A stretch of 64,000 nt of DNA from Halichondria panicea (Eukaryota; Porifera; Demospongiae; Suberitida; Halichondriidae): contig NC_087378.1 of the NCBI RefSeq assembly GCF_963675165.1, forward strand, positions 6,505,205 to 6,569,204. The letters are read 5' to 3'. A program made the translations under genes and the position numbers. The notes beneath the pieces are model-generated. The model was not told the DNA's origin. It was given only the letters and a program-made list of their open reading frames with translations, and did not search any database. Shown piece after piece: positions 27,101 to 38,643 of this stretch (position 1 is the stretch's first letter; every line of letters begins with the position of its first letter).

Positions 27101-30100
27101 GAGGTTGGGACTAATAAGCTTCACAATCCTGCAGGAGCAAGATTTATAATGTTATACATAACATCAACACGTAACATCAACTGACAACAAAATTATTACT
27201 TTCTGTTTCTGAATATGATGTTAAAGAGAAGACAGACAAGGGCAAAGATGAGTCCAATTCCGGTGAGGGTGTAGTAGACGATCACTAAAGGTTGGAGGAT
27301 GGTCACTGTTCTATTCCTGGGTAAGCCGTCCACGGGAACACCATCTATGGAGGCATGGGGAAGAGGTCACATAATGAGTAAAAAACAATCACAAGCATAG
27401 CTCCTTTACAAGATACAAAACATGCAAGATTAGTAATTTATATAGGCCCCTCTAGACGTCAGTGAAGGCCGTTAGCTAAACAACTCTACAGAGGGACAAT
27501 ACCGAGTGAGGTCACTCCTACAAACTATCTTATCAGCTGTGTCTAATTCGGTAATGAGGCATAATGAGTGTTTACAGAGATAACCTATTATGGTGGTCAC
27601 CTGGCCAAGTGGTGTCGTCATCCTCACACATAAAATACTTATAAATTGGATCGCTCAAATTCAAGACGTTAACATATCCGATCCGTTCTCTCTCAATTGA
27701 CATTGGACCTGTAAAGGAGGGGTGGGGTTAGTTTGTCATTAATGTTCATGGTGATTTCTCTTAGCAAACATGTATGACAAAGAGAATGGCTGAATGTAGC
27801 ACCTACTCGGTAACTCCAATACAATTGGCTTACCACTCTTCCCGCAGTTGTTGGTGACATCGCTGTCCCTGTACTTGAGGATCTTGGGATTGTTAGCGAC
27901 TCTTGTCCCATTCTCGTTCAGTAGCACTTGACCCTGGGGGAGGGGGAGGGAACAATCATAATTCATGGTGGCCAATCACAAGATACCAGGACACTTACCG
28001 AAACTCCAATAAAGTCAGTGTTGGCACGATAGGAATTGAGACTATCGTAAATGCTAGAATTGAGTCGGCTATAGCTAGCCAGATTGCCACCATCTTGAAT
28101 GAAACTGGAGAGTTAGTACAGAAAGGAGCATTATATCCACTGCAGGGGTTAACTAATTGCAGTCTTCCATACCTGTTCATAGCAAAGGCTAAGGTCCAGA
28201 TGGCATCATAGGCGTGGAAGGCAGAGTGTTCGTAGACCAGCCCCTCCTCTATCAACAGACGGTTGTACTCACTCTGGAACTCTTCAGCAGTCTAAAGTGA
28301 AGAGATATATGAGGTGTGGTCAGAGAAACAGGACTGGGAGCTATAATTATAGTATTTCTTTTACAAATCAATTTTAGTTTCAAGCCGATAAGTATATATT
28401 TAAAAACATACCAGTCCTACGTTAGTAGGTGAAGATTCATTGATGGCCGTGTTAGCCTGTATGACAGCTAGTGTGTTGGGTAGGAACTGCTCCACATCTT
28501 GGTTAGTACAGTTGAGTGTGTCGTTCATCAATCTCTCCACTCTCCACCATTCATTACCATACCAACCCAGAGTGATCCACACATACTTTTCATATCTGAG
28601 CTCCTCACTGGCCATTCTCTTTTTAGCCCTGGCAGCCTGTAGCAAACACACAACCGTAAGGCCCAGTGTTACGCACACAGGAGACAATCACAAGATAAAC
28701 TAGAGCACTAAAGTGCAAACCCTCGGCTGGTGACATGATTATAAAGAAACCAGAAACCAGAAGACTGATATAATGCAGTGCTGTTGTTATCATCATCATG
28801 CATGACTTGCACAGCAACTCAGGAGCAATAAAGACGGGAGGCATGCTAAAACATTTGAGAACAGGTAGTAGATATACAGTAGCCCTCATATAAAAGTTCC
28901 CGTTCCGTACCGTTCAATTTGCGTACAACGGTTCGCGTAGAAACGGAATGAAAACGGAAGCCAGCTCATTAAAATTTAATACGGTACGGAAATAACCGTT
29001 TTAATTCTGAAATAACGTTCGCACGTGTAGCTGCATGATTTGCTCCGTAGCTAGTGTTCCAAGAAATCAAGCTGGTGAACTGTTCTACTAAACAAAGAAT
29101 CCTCATCCTTCACAAACAGCTATGGAGCAAGTACAGAATCCCTAAGAAGCAAGGTCAAGGCGAGCTAGATCTAGTTAGAATAATTACTGACATTTAGTTT
29201 GAACATTTATATTTATATTTATAGCACTGTACATGAATTTGTTATTCTTCATTTGACATGATGTTTTAATGATACAGGACATTGTATACGATAGTGTATA
29301 ATTTATAATGAAGTGTTTAACAAAAGTAATAGTACAATCAGATCATAATATAATGTAGCTGTATCTAAGATTCCAGACTGAGAGATCCGGTTGACTTGCT
29401 ACTACCAACTTTCTCATCTTCTTCCAGCCTTGCATGTAAGTTCTGCAGTATTCCCAGTGCTATTTGTATGCCCCTGGATTACACTAGAGAAGTTAGTACA
29501 TTTGTAGCTTGCTTAGTACATACAGAATAAATAAAAATTATTATTGCTAACTCAGCAAATTCCACCCGTTTTTTCTCCTAGAACGGTGTAGGTAATTACG
29601 GTGCGTTTATGAATAATACGCTACCGTTTAGTTAGCGTTTTCTGACTCCGTAAAAACGGGAACGTTACGTGCAACTGAAACGCAACGGGAACTTTTATAT
29701 GAGGGCTACTGTATGCACTGTGGATTAGGATCACAGCAAAGAAGCCTGGAGTCTCAGAGAAGTATGGCTGCATGCAGCTAAAGCAAGCTTTCTACTTTAG
29801 TGACCCTGTTCGGTATATACAGCTTTCTACTTTAGTGACCCTGTTCCATTGTTTCTGGACCTGGTACAGGATCACTTCAGTTATAAGTAACGCATGTGCA
29901 AGTTCTGTTCAAGCTACATTTTGCTCGCTTTTATTAGACAATGAAGCTTTACACCGGAAGCTGCCACTATTAGAAGTACTGACTTGTTGTGTGGAGGCTA
30001 CCGCTGTAAACGCAGTGCTAGAGCATCCAGGTAAGCAGACCCAGTCACAAGCTTCTTAGCTTTTGCTCGTTTTTATTTGACAACGAAGGCAGGGGCGATC

Positions 30101-32831
30101 CTAGGATTCAGTGAATGGGGGTGCTCATTGCGCGGCGCAAAATTTAGACCACTCCCACTTCCGGGGTCACTCCCCTTTTGTCGGCAACGCCCACTGTTTT
30201 CTAGATGGTGCACAGCCACAGTATGACAGTATTTTACAGTGCCATCAGCAAGTCAAGAATGTTTACGACCAGAAGCTCAATTCGCCTGGGATGGCAAACT
30301 CTAGCCAACTCTTCTTAAGGTATGTCAAATGTCAATGCAATCATGTCTAGTCTCTGTGTAAATGTAGAAGTTAAGTGATGATAAACGTTTGTTCCTTTGC
30401 TTGATCTGGCGACAATCTTAATTCTTTTCTTTTCAGGCCACTAAAAGATTGATCAGCTTACCAGGAGGTGACAGGCAGCGTACAAAGTATGACCACCAGT
30501 ACGTACCTTGATGTTGAGGAAAAGAGACTTTGTAGTTTACATGCAAACATTGATTATTATTATAATTTATTGTACATACATGTAGGCTTAATTATATAAT
30601 TATACTATACATTCATGTACCTCATGTACCTGGATCCAAGAACCTTGTTGTGGTGCATGTTGTGAAGCAAGCTCAAGTGTTTGATACAGCAAACCACTTC
30701 CTGCTGCCTAGCCTTATTATTGAGCCCCTCCCCACTCTTTATATTAGATATCCCAGTAACGATTGAAGAAAAGTAAGTTTTTTAGGCTAGCTAGCTAGAT
30801 CTAACTGGTATAAAGTTATTGTAACTATCACTATTAAGCTGTAGATAGCTGCAGTAAGTGTAGCTTCCTTCTAGCCAGCCAGTGATGGTTGAACTATCTA
30901 CTTGAGCTTCTCTGAGTCTCTGGATAGGGTGCTGGAGCACCAGAGCCTGGATGGGGGTGCTGGAGCACCCTAAGCACCACCCTGTGTACGCCCCTGGAAG
31001 GTTTAACATGAAATTCTGCCACTATTAAAACTAATAACTTGTTGTATGAAGGCTATCCATGCTGTAAACGCAGTGCTGTGGCATCCAGGTGAGTAGATTC
31101 ACCTGTCACAAACAAACAAACAAACAAACCAAACTAGAGCACTAAAGTGCAAACCCTCGGCTGGTGACATGATTATAAAGAAACCAGAAATATAATGCAG
31201 TGCATGTAGTGATGTTGTTATCATGTATGACTTGCACAGCAACTCAGGAGCAATAAAACTAAACCAGACTGGAGGCATGCTGAAACATTTGAGATATATG
31301 CACTGTGGATTAGGATCACAGTAAAGAAGCCTGGAGTCTCAGAGAAGTATGGCTCCAGGTTCTGCATGGAGTAGGATCCTAGTCAGCAGCAGGAGCTATA
31401 ATTCAAGCTTCTACTTTAGTGTTCCATGTTCCTGGTATATACAGTTTTCTACTTTAGTGACCCTGTTCCATCGTTCTTGGTACAGGATCACTTCAGTTAT
31501 AAGTAACGCATGTGCAAGTTCTGTTCAAGCTACATTTTGCTCGCTTTTATTAGACAAAGGAGCTTTAACACCGAAAGCTGCCACTATCAAAAGTACTAAC
31601 TTGTTGTGTGGAGGCTACTCATGCTGTAAACGCAGTGCTAGAACATCCAGGTAAGCAGACCTAGTCACAAGCTTATTCAAGCTTCTTAGCTTTTGCTCGA
31701 CAAAGAAGCTTTAACATCAAAATCTGCCACTATTTAAATCAAGATATTGTTCTGTGAAGGCTACCTATGCTGCAAACGCAGCGCTATGGCATCCAGGTGA
31801 GTAGATATACTCGTGACAAACAGACAAACAAACAAACAAACAAACAAACCAACAGACTACTATACCCGTGGCCGCCCACGCGCCTCGGGTAACGACTACT
31901 ATAACCCGTGGCCGCCCACGCGCCTCGGGTTAATTATGTACAATGTAGGTAATGCTGACCAAAACAGCTAGGAGGGGGGGGTTCCACTACAAAAGTTTTT
32001 CCACTATAAAATAAAAAACAGGCCCTCAGCTAGGGGTTATTGTTTCCATTGTAAATATTTATTGTGACAGAGCAATTAATGAGGCTTATCAGGAATGAGA
32101 ATGGAGTGCTTTGAAGCCATGCAGTTTAACTGTAAGAGACCCCACTTACTTCACAGAGGACTCTCCTGGCATGTCTTGGGTACATGTTGAGCATGTAGAC
32201 CCGGACCTCAGGGGTGAAGAGGTCGTTCAATGAGCTCTCAGAGTTGGAACTGATCAAAGACCCCCCGTCCCTCACCACCGTCACCCCAAACCCGTTGAGG
32301 GTTCTATACAGGGTCTCCGTGCTCTGTGTGTGTGTGTGTGTGGGGGGAGGGGGAGGTATATTATAGTAAACTAAACTGTCCAGTTATGTACGTACTACAG
32401 TCTGTTATGATTGAACTTACTGAGGTGAAAATGGGTTCGTTCTGTGAAATGATTTTCAACTGTTTCCAGTTGTACTGCTTCATGAGGGCCAGTACTGAGT
32501 TGGCCAGGTTAGACTCAGTTGGATACGTTCTCCAAAAGTTCGGGAAACGATCTCCATTACTAAGTATGTCGGAGGACGACGCATACGACATCTGTAGGTG
32601 GTGTGCATGACGTCATGTGATCAATCAAAATAATTTACTCACGTGTATCATGTTCCAATATTGAGATACTTCAGCTATCGGTTCAGTGGCAAGGGAGCAG
32701 CCACACCCGACGATGGCGATGTTGTCTGGTCCTGACTGGTCAGAAAGTTGAGGGGGGAAGAAAGCTTCTTGTGACTGGGCAGGGTCACACTGTGTGTGTG
32801 TGTGCGTGTGTGTGTGTGTGTGCGTGCGTGC

Positions 32832-32878
<47 letters not shown>

Positions 32879-35240
32879 ATACATACAGTGCTTTAAATGA
32901 CAGTGAAGCACCTGTCACGTGATATTCAACGTGATATTCATGTAAATTTCCAAGTGATCTGCAGTAAATTTGTTGCAGACCACGTACAAGTAATACAAGA
33001 ATATCAAGTGACAGGTACTTCAAGTGACAGATACCTTCGCTACACATTGCAAGACGCTAAAAATTGCTGATGCAGAGGGATGTCCGTCCATACTAACCAG
33101 ACAGCCCTGCATGCATGCAATCCCTGCATATAATCCCCTTACTATAGTAACAGACAAACTACCACTAACTGCATGCATGGATATTGCATAAAAGTAGAGT
33201 AATTTCACAATTAGAACCACAGTCCCATGATCTGAATTTCAAAGCCCCTATGTTGTGGGTGATCATCCTGGGTCACATCTGCATGGCTGCGCAGCATCAC
33301 ACAGTCAACAGCTGATCTGGCAATCCTCACAAAGGACGTGGCTTATCGGTGTGTGAAGCAACTGGCTTCCCACCATAAACAGTGAGAATTGACAATTAGC
33401 TGAGCAGGACAGCTGAACCATTCACTTATGTGGGCAGAACTGTCAGACCCAATAACAGATGTAGTCTGAGTAACAGGACCTTTGTTGACACACATCAAGT
33501 TTTAAGGGTACTTATTTTTTTCATATTATATTACTAGAAAGAATCCCAACTCCCTACAATCATTAATGGAGGAAATAGAGGGAGTGTTTCACAGCTAGGA
33601 AGCAAGCCCCAAACGAAAAACCACTGAGCCCACTAAAATAGCTGAGACCACTTACATCAACGACTGTGGTTGGATGACCACTTGAAAGTTCCACGCAAGT
33701 TGGTCATGTAAAACAAGCTGATAACTTCACGGAAATCACTTAATTTATAAGCAGACAATCTTAATTAAAAGTATAGCTACGTATACAGTGATGTAACAAG
33801 CTCAAAACCAACATAATTTCACAAAACAGGTTGGCTATCACCACTTGGATCTGACAACTGTATATAGGGCTAGGGTGTATAGTTAGTATTGTTTAGGGTG
33901 TCATAGGAATAGAAAGCTTTAAGAAACATAATTCCCTCAACAGACGCCATCGTAGTAAAGTTATCCCGCCATCGTAGTAAAGTATTCCCGTTAATGGTCA
34001 AAAAGACAATGCACCCACTAACACAAAGTGGAACCACAATCACACCACTTTTATCAGTCCTCTTGTAAACACTGCAACACCTTACTTATGTTAACTGTCT
34101 CAGATACACACAATTTAACAATGGGTAAGAAACTAATCTATAACAATGCTTTTTGTCTGAGAACACTGACCTTTAGTGAGCCGCCTTCTAAACATGAGAG
34201 CTGGTCACTAATCTGATGCCACACTTCCCCTAATCTCACAGTACCTTAACCCACACTTGCATGCCAACACGCAGACTACCACCCACCATTACAAAATAGC
34301 CACCCCCTTAGAAAACCAACACATGCATACCAGCTCAGTAAGCTCATCACTTGACAACTGCAGGCTGAGAACAAGCCAAACAAAAGTATAGCTCCTGCTG
34401 CTAATAATTTATACACTGAGCATAAAGATGTGTAAATGACAAGTAATTTGTTAACCAGCTGCTATATTTAGCGGCCTGCATTTGAAGCACAACAGATGAG
34501 GTGGACATGTGCAACAAAACTTTGCTCACAATGATTTCAATATTTCATAGCTTGTTTTGTTAGTGTGTCAGAGACTGAGAGCATACTATTTTAGGCTTTC
34601 TGGCTCCTTGGTACAGCTTCCCTGATACTCAATTTTCCCTAACTCCATTCTCCATTCTGACAAGTTATCAGTGCATAGAGTGTTAACTAGATTCTTGTCT
34701 GCAAGCTACATACAGCACCGCTGAATTACTAGGCAACAGATACAGCTAGTCAGGTGTATAAATGATGACGCGTGTCCAACCTCCCCTGGGGGCACAAGGT
34801 TCATTAGGAAATAGAACAATGAGTTTGTCAACAAGTAACTGAAGGGAGCATGCAGTCAGTTCAGTCAGTTTGTTCAGACAGGATACATATCAGTAATGGA
34901 GCGTCCACAAACAGTTACTACATATAGAGAGAGTTAACTGGTGCATGTGAAAACAAACAACACAAGCAATCACAAACGTCCAGGCGCTTTAAATCAGACT
35001 CGTTGGATACAGCTAGAAACTCACCTCTGAGTCTCTTGTGTATGAAATATTGAGCTGATAGCCTGGTAGAATGTTTGTACTGTTATTGATCATTTCCACA
35101 GCCAGGTACACTGCAGGCTGCACTCCTGCTGTGATGTACTGGCCAGATCCAGAGTAGATGAACCCAATGTTAATGACCTCCTGGGCCATCGCTGCACCAC
35201 ACAGTACGGCTAGGAGGAGAAGAGAGACGCCAACGTTCAT
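24150..35240 (-). CDS. GABA-B-type metabotropic receptor (class C GPCR)
   Basis: Seventeen exons sum to 882 aa: 35025-35240, 32643-32789, 32421-32591, 32150-32323, 28412-28636, 28173-28291, 27999-28104, 27834-27933, 27601-27708, 27200-27344, 27002-27128, 26820-26939, 26629-26766, 25039-25362, 24744-24911, 24377-24599, 24150-24187 (TAA). The order is signal peptide (MNVGVSLLLLAVLCGAAMAQ), bilobed Venus-flytrap ligand domain (INIGFIYSGSGQ, IVGCGCSLATEP, DFIGVSGQVLLNENG), no cysteine-rich linker, seven transmembrane segments (TM1 VIVYYTLTGIGLIFALVCLL; TM5-7 in one exon with RKINIKALNDYKYIS), then a short coiled coil (YLELEQHCKQLEGRLAKSGE) and a Ser/Thr/Pro-rich tail. Absence of the Cys-rich domain and the coiled coil favour GABA-B rather than mGluR. 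Ligand specificity cannot be read from sequence. Such receptors are numerous in sponges. A second receptor begins at 63801. Confidence 0.92.
25460..26081. mobile_element. MITE with AGCACCGCAGGTGCT termini, receptor intron
   Basis: The left end AGCACCGCAGGTGCTGATGC and right end GCATCAGCACCGCAGGTGCT are about 40-bp inverted repeats. The interior lacks an open frame. It sits between receptor exons 25039-25362 and 26629-26766. Relatives lie at 8209-9235 and 51590-52353. Confidence 0.7.
26090..26560. repeat. Inverted second copy forming a long palindrome
   Basis: This stretch is the reverse complement of about 25530-25980, with matching blocks CAGCTACCAATAGCTAGCGT, GGATAACTCGAGAACGAA and TTGATCCTTGAGCAGCTG. 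Together the two form inverted arms of about 450 bp with a short spacer, able to fold in the pre-mRNA of the receptor. Confidence 0.7.
28690..31850. repeat. Internally duplicated repeat field in receptor intron
   Basis: The 3.5-kb intron 28637-32149 contains partial tandem copies. ACTAGAGCACTAAAGTGCAA occurs at about 28697 and 31131. A block with CAAGTTCTGTTCAAGCTACA occurs at about 29899 and 31513. A block ending GCATCCAGGTGAGTAGA recurs about four times (30023, 31080, 31645, 31790 region). No coding capacity is visible. The duplication provides an empty site for the MITE at 28877-29711. Confidence 0.6.
28877..29711. mobile_element. 835-bp CAGT-terminated MITE, TA target site
   Basis: It begins CAGTAGCCCTCATATAAAAG and ends with the near-perfect complement, flanked by TA. 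The duplicated intron copy at about 31285-31300 (GAGATATATGCACTGTGG) lacks the element and holds one TA, which proves insertion. Internal inverted blocks read GAACGGT/ACCGTTT. There is no open frame. Confidence 0.82.
31855..31935. repeat. Tandem CCGTGGCCGCCCACGCGCCT units
   Basis: Two adjacent copies of a GC-rich unit (ACTACTATAACCCGTGGCCG and so on) stand in AT-rich intron. The same terminal motif (ACCCGTGGCGCCTC) ends the element at 45565-46137, so this is probably the fused ends of related elements. Confidence 0.5.
32790..32878. repeat. (TG)n/(TGCG)n microsatellite abutting a receptor exon
   Basis: On the coding strand this is a (CA)n run that supplies the ACACAG acceptor of exon 32643-32789. 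A shorter run does the same for exon 32150-32323 (acceptor at 32324-32325). Confidence 0.9.
32879..35024. other. Receptor intron 1, no recognised feature
   Basis: This is the remaining part of the first intron (2.2 kb). A short tandem duplication of GCCATCGTAGTAAAG is present near 33945-33980. No open frame or transposon terminus is convincing. Confidence 0.5.
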
Positions 35241-35461
35241 TCTTGCTGTCAATAATCGCTAGAACTAGTCAAAACAGCAAGCAGAAAACTTGTAGCATGT
35301 ATGATTGTAAAATTTTTCTGAGACTTCTTTGCATGCACACAATTTATACCGATCCTGACCTCATTTCCTGATTCAAAGTACTATAACAAGATGTCATAGT
35401 TACAAAAACCACAAAATTAAATTAGCTCACAATAAAATAATTATTCTTATTATTTACAGTG

Positions 35462-37784
35462 CTAAGTGCCATACTGATTCCTAGCCAAGGCTGGAGGCAG
35501 TTTACTAAGAGTGTCAGTCCACGATCTCTCTACTAAAACCAGTTCCTTCCCTCCAAAGGGTCCCGCAAACAACACCGCTCCTCTGTTCGACGTTACAAAT
35601 CGTAATCGAAGTGGTGGCCCTTCAAACAATCTCTCTTTTCTCTTTCCTTTGCTACTGCTTTCTTCTATGGTCTCTTTCGCCTGTGAGCCACCGCCACGTA
35701 CAAGCACAACACAGTCATTATCATACACAGCAAATACGTCTTCTCTTTTTGGAACTTGTACTAGACCATTCGGGGAGGACAACTTGAAACGGCCTTCGTA
35801 TTTTCTATCCAAAGCAACGTATCCAACCACCTTCAAGTGCTTGTCAGCAAACTTGAACGAGCAAAGTGTTTTTTCTGCACCTATAAATAGAACGAGACTA
35901 TCGCATGATCGAGTGAACGTAAACAGTGTAGGTCCAGGGTCCAGTCGAGGCACTTTACACATTACATCACCAGATTCAAGGTTACAGATGATTATTCGCT
36001 TTGTGTTACTTGAGAGTGCCACCAATTTACTATCAGAGCTGACTTCAAAATTTGTGAAGGGTTGATGTGGTTTAGCCTTAGCTTGGATAGTTCTTGCATT
36101 CTCCGTATCGAATTTCGATGTATCAACAACTTTGACTCCACTGTCTATTGTGGCAAGCACCAGGTATTGGCCATCTGGAGTGAACCCCATTTTGTAGCAT
36201 GGGAACTGTGTCTCCTGCACACAAACAACGTTTAGATTTCTGTGGTTGATATTGTATAGCCACAGGCGATCAACAGTCGATAAGGCAACATTGGTAGCAT
36301 CAGCTGACATGGTACTGCTCAGAATGTGTTGAGGTTCTTTGCACTTGATCTCAAGAAAGTTTTTCGGGACACCATTTGTACAGTGAGGTAGTGGAGCTGG
36401 GATGCTCTCTTGAACATTCACCTCACCAATCGACGAGAGGCTTGTTTGGGGGGACTGATCTCCACGATCCCCATTACTGGTAGGGAGAGATTCAGTAGCG
36501 GAGGCAGTTGACTTGAGCCTGTGTTGGATACTCAATTGCCAGAATCGTAGCGACATACTGCTTTGATGAACCAGAACGTTGGCACTGTTAGCGACTGTGA
36601 AAAATCGAGAGCTGTCGGGGATAGGGTGATGTCTGTTGATGGCCTTAATGTCGAGGCTACTTGTTGGGCACGTTATGAGCTGAGTGTCGACACCTCCAGA
36701 AGCTATCAGTTGGGTATTGGAGAGAGCTAGAGCTCTGATATCGTGAGTGTGTGCTCGTACATTTTCACATTTAAGCCACTTGCTTTTGTCAGATGCTTTC
36801 TTGAGACAAACTATTTTCTGATCGACACCAGCTGAGTAGATTTCATTCTCTTCTTTGTTGACAGCCAAACTGAGCACATCAGCACTGTGTATGGTGTGCG
36901 AGTGAATAAGGGTGCCTTGCCGACTATTCCAAAACTGAACCTTCCCGAGAGAATCGGCACTTACAATTGTCGAATTGCTCAGAAATTTGAGATCCCAAAC
37001 TAGCGTGTTCCGTGATTTGTACTCATCAAGCGTGATTCGTAGGATGCAGCGACCGGTTTTGATGTCTAGTTTCCGTATAATGCTGTCAGCCCCTCCTACC
37101 GCCATGTACTGACTGTCGGGGTGCCAAGCAAGGGAGAGGACACGCCCTTCTTGTTTGTCCAACCCACGGCTGAAGGAGAGGGAGCCAGAGGAGAGCTCAA
37201 ACAAACGTACCTGCAGAGAGAAACAAAGAGCATTTAAAAGTATAAACCAAAATTCACAACGCTTATTAACTATAAGAAATTAGAATACTTATAGTGCTAG
37301 AAATAAATGCCACAATGCCCCACCCACTTTATCTCATGGCAGACAATTTTTGATCTTACCTGGCCATCTTCTGATCCTACTGCCAGCATTGATCGCTCAG
37401 TGTTGGGTTGCATACACCATACAGCTCCTCCGAACGAGTCTATGGAGTGGAGAGGTCGCAGCCGAACCAGGTCCCATTCCAGTACAATACCTACAGAGAG
37501 CTTACTATAACAAACAATCCATGACAGTTTGTCCAGCTACCTGTGACCCCAGATGTGAAGAGCCTCCCAGAGCACCACACAAGGGTCTCCACAGAACCAT
37601 CAGCTCTTCCTGGAATCCATACATCTTTGAAGAAACATTCTCCATCAACGGTCCGCCATATCTCAATGCTACCGTCTCCACGCGATACTGCCAGTTGAGG
37701 AGAGCTTGAAGACTCATCCGAGAATGCCAAGCAGTGTATTGGCTGGGGCTCGTGCTCGATAAAACGAACTCTGTGAACATCCAT
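35462..37784 (-). CDS. UTP4: UTP4 / cirhin, WD40 protein of the SSU processome
   Basis: Three exons give 707 aa (human about 686): 37541-37784, 37360-37490, 35462-37210 (TAG). The N-terminus (MDVHRVRFIEHEPQPIHCLA) and successive WD40 repeats match cirhin: SRGDGSIEIWR, VGSEDGQVRLFE, GGADSIIRKLD, SADSLGKVQFWN, SAGVDQKIVCLK, then a second propeller to a C-terminus with GPPLRLRFVTSNRGAVLFAG. UTP4 belongs to the t-UTP/UtpA subcomplex needed for pre-18S rRNA processing in the nucleolus. One very large last exon is unusual for this intron-rich locus. It is divergent from RPS21 with 161 bp between start codons. Confidence 0.93.
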
Positions 37785-37945
37785 AGCTGCCTAGCTAGCT
37801 CAGCAGCCACGTGGTTGACACTGCACTGCGCATGCTCATAACCAAGGAAAAACACGTGGTCGATCTTTTCCTTGGTGGCTCCAGAAAGTAGAACTCTTTT
37901 AGAGACACTGTGAGTATATATATAGCTTTGTGACCAGTTAGAATT
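37785..37945. promoter_or_regulatory. Bidirectional promoter between UTP4 and RPS21
   Basis: Only 161 bp separate the two start codons, so a shared promoter is likely (inference). A pyrimidine-rich stretch (ATCTTTTCCTTGG, about 37863-37875) lies where the 5' end of RPS21 would be and could serve as a TOP-like start. No TATA box at a fitting distance is certain. Confidence 0.65.
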
Positions 37946-38481
37946 ATGCAGAACGAGGCAGGAGATGTTGTGGATGTCTACATTCCAAGAAAATGGTAAT
38001 CTCATGATGGAAACTAGCAAGAATTGTGATTAAATGATCTCTCCTCCAGCTCCGCTAGTGGGAGGATCATAGGAGCCAGGGACTATGCCTCTGTGCAGCT
38101 CAACATTGCTGATGTGAGTAGGGACTTCAAATCATCATTAGAGGCTCACGCATAAATAAACTATAGCACCATTAACCTCTGTCATGTCGTGTTTTAATAG
38201 TATGTAATCTCTCACTTCTCAGGTGGATGAGAAGACTGGTCGAGTGTCTGGAACGTTCAAGACATACGCTGTCAGTGGCTTCATCAGAGCAATGGTAAAT
38301 AATAAAAGTATGTGACGAACAATCTTGTCCACCCACACACCACACCCAGGGTGAGAGTGACGACTCTCTAAACAGACTTGGTGTTAAGGATGGCATTATT
38401 GGAGGGTAGGTCACATAGTAGTGTTGGTGTTTTATTGTAACCCTCTCTTTCCTCCCCTGCAGAGAACAAACACAGAACTAA
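37946..38481 (+). CDS. RPS21: Small ribosomal subunit protein eS21
   Basis: Five exons, 86 aa (human 83): 37946-37995, 38050-38113, 38223-38294, 38350-38405, 38463-38481 (TAA). The protein starts MQNEAGDVVDVYIPRKCSAS and continues RIIGARDYASVQLNIADVD, GTFKTYAVSGFIRAM, GESDDSLNRLGVKDG, matching eS21 along its whole length with a short divergent end (GEQTQN). It is a structural component on the solvent side of the 40S subunit. Confidence 0.95.
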
Positions 38482-38643
38482 AACTTTTCAAACCAATTTG
38501 TAGCTGGATATTCAATATTTTGTGCTTCGATATTGTTTACCAGCAGATAATTATATTGTTGTTGATTAGAATTATTAACAATTTTATATGTAAAAAGTGG
38601 CATCACAAATTATATAGCATGTAAAAAGCTACATTATTGTCTG

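Noticed and set aside
24150-35240. Metabotropic glutamate receptor identity
   Set aside because: There is no cysteine-rich domain between the ligand domain and TM1, and the tail has a short coiled coil, both favouring GABA-B type.
35511-36065. Plus-strand frame of 184 codons opposite UTP4
   Set aside because: It is the antisense shadow of the large UTP4 exon, has low-complexity composition and no supporting features.
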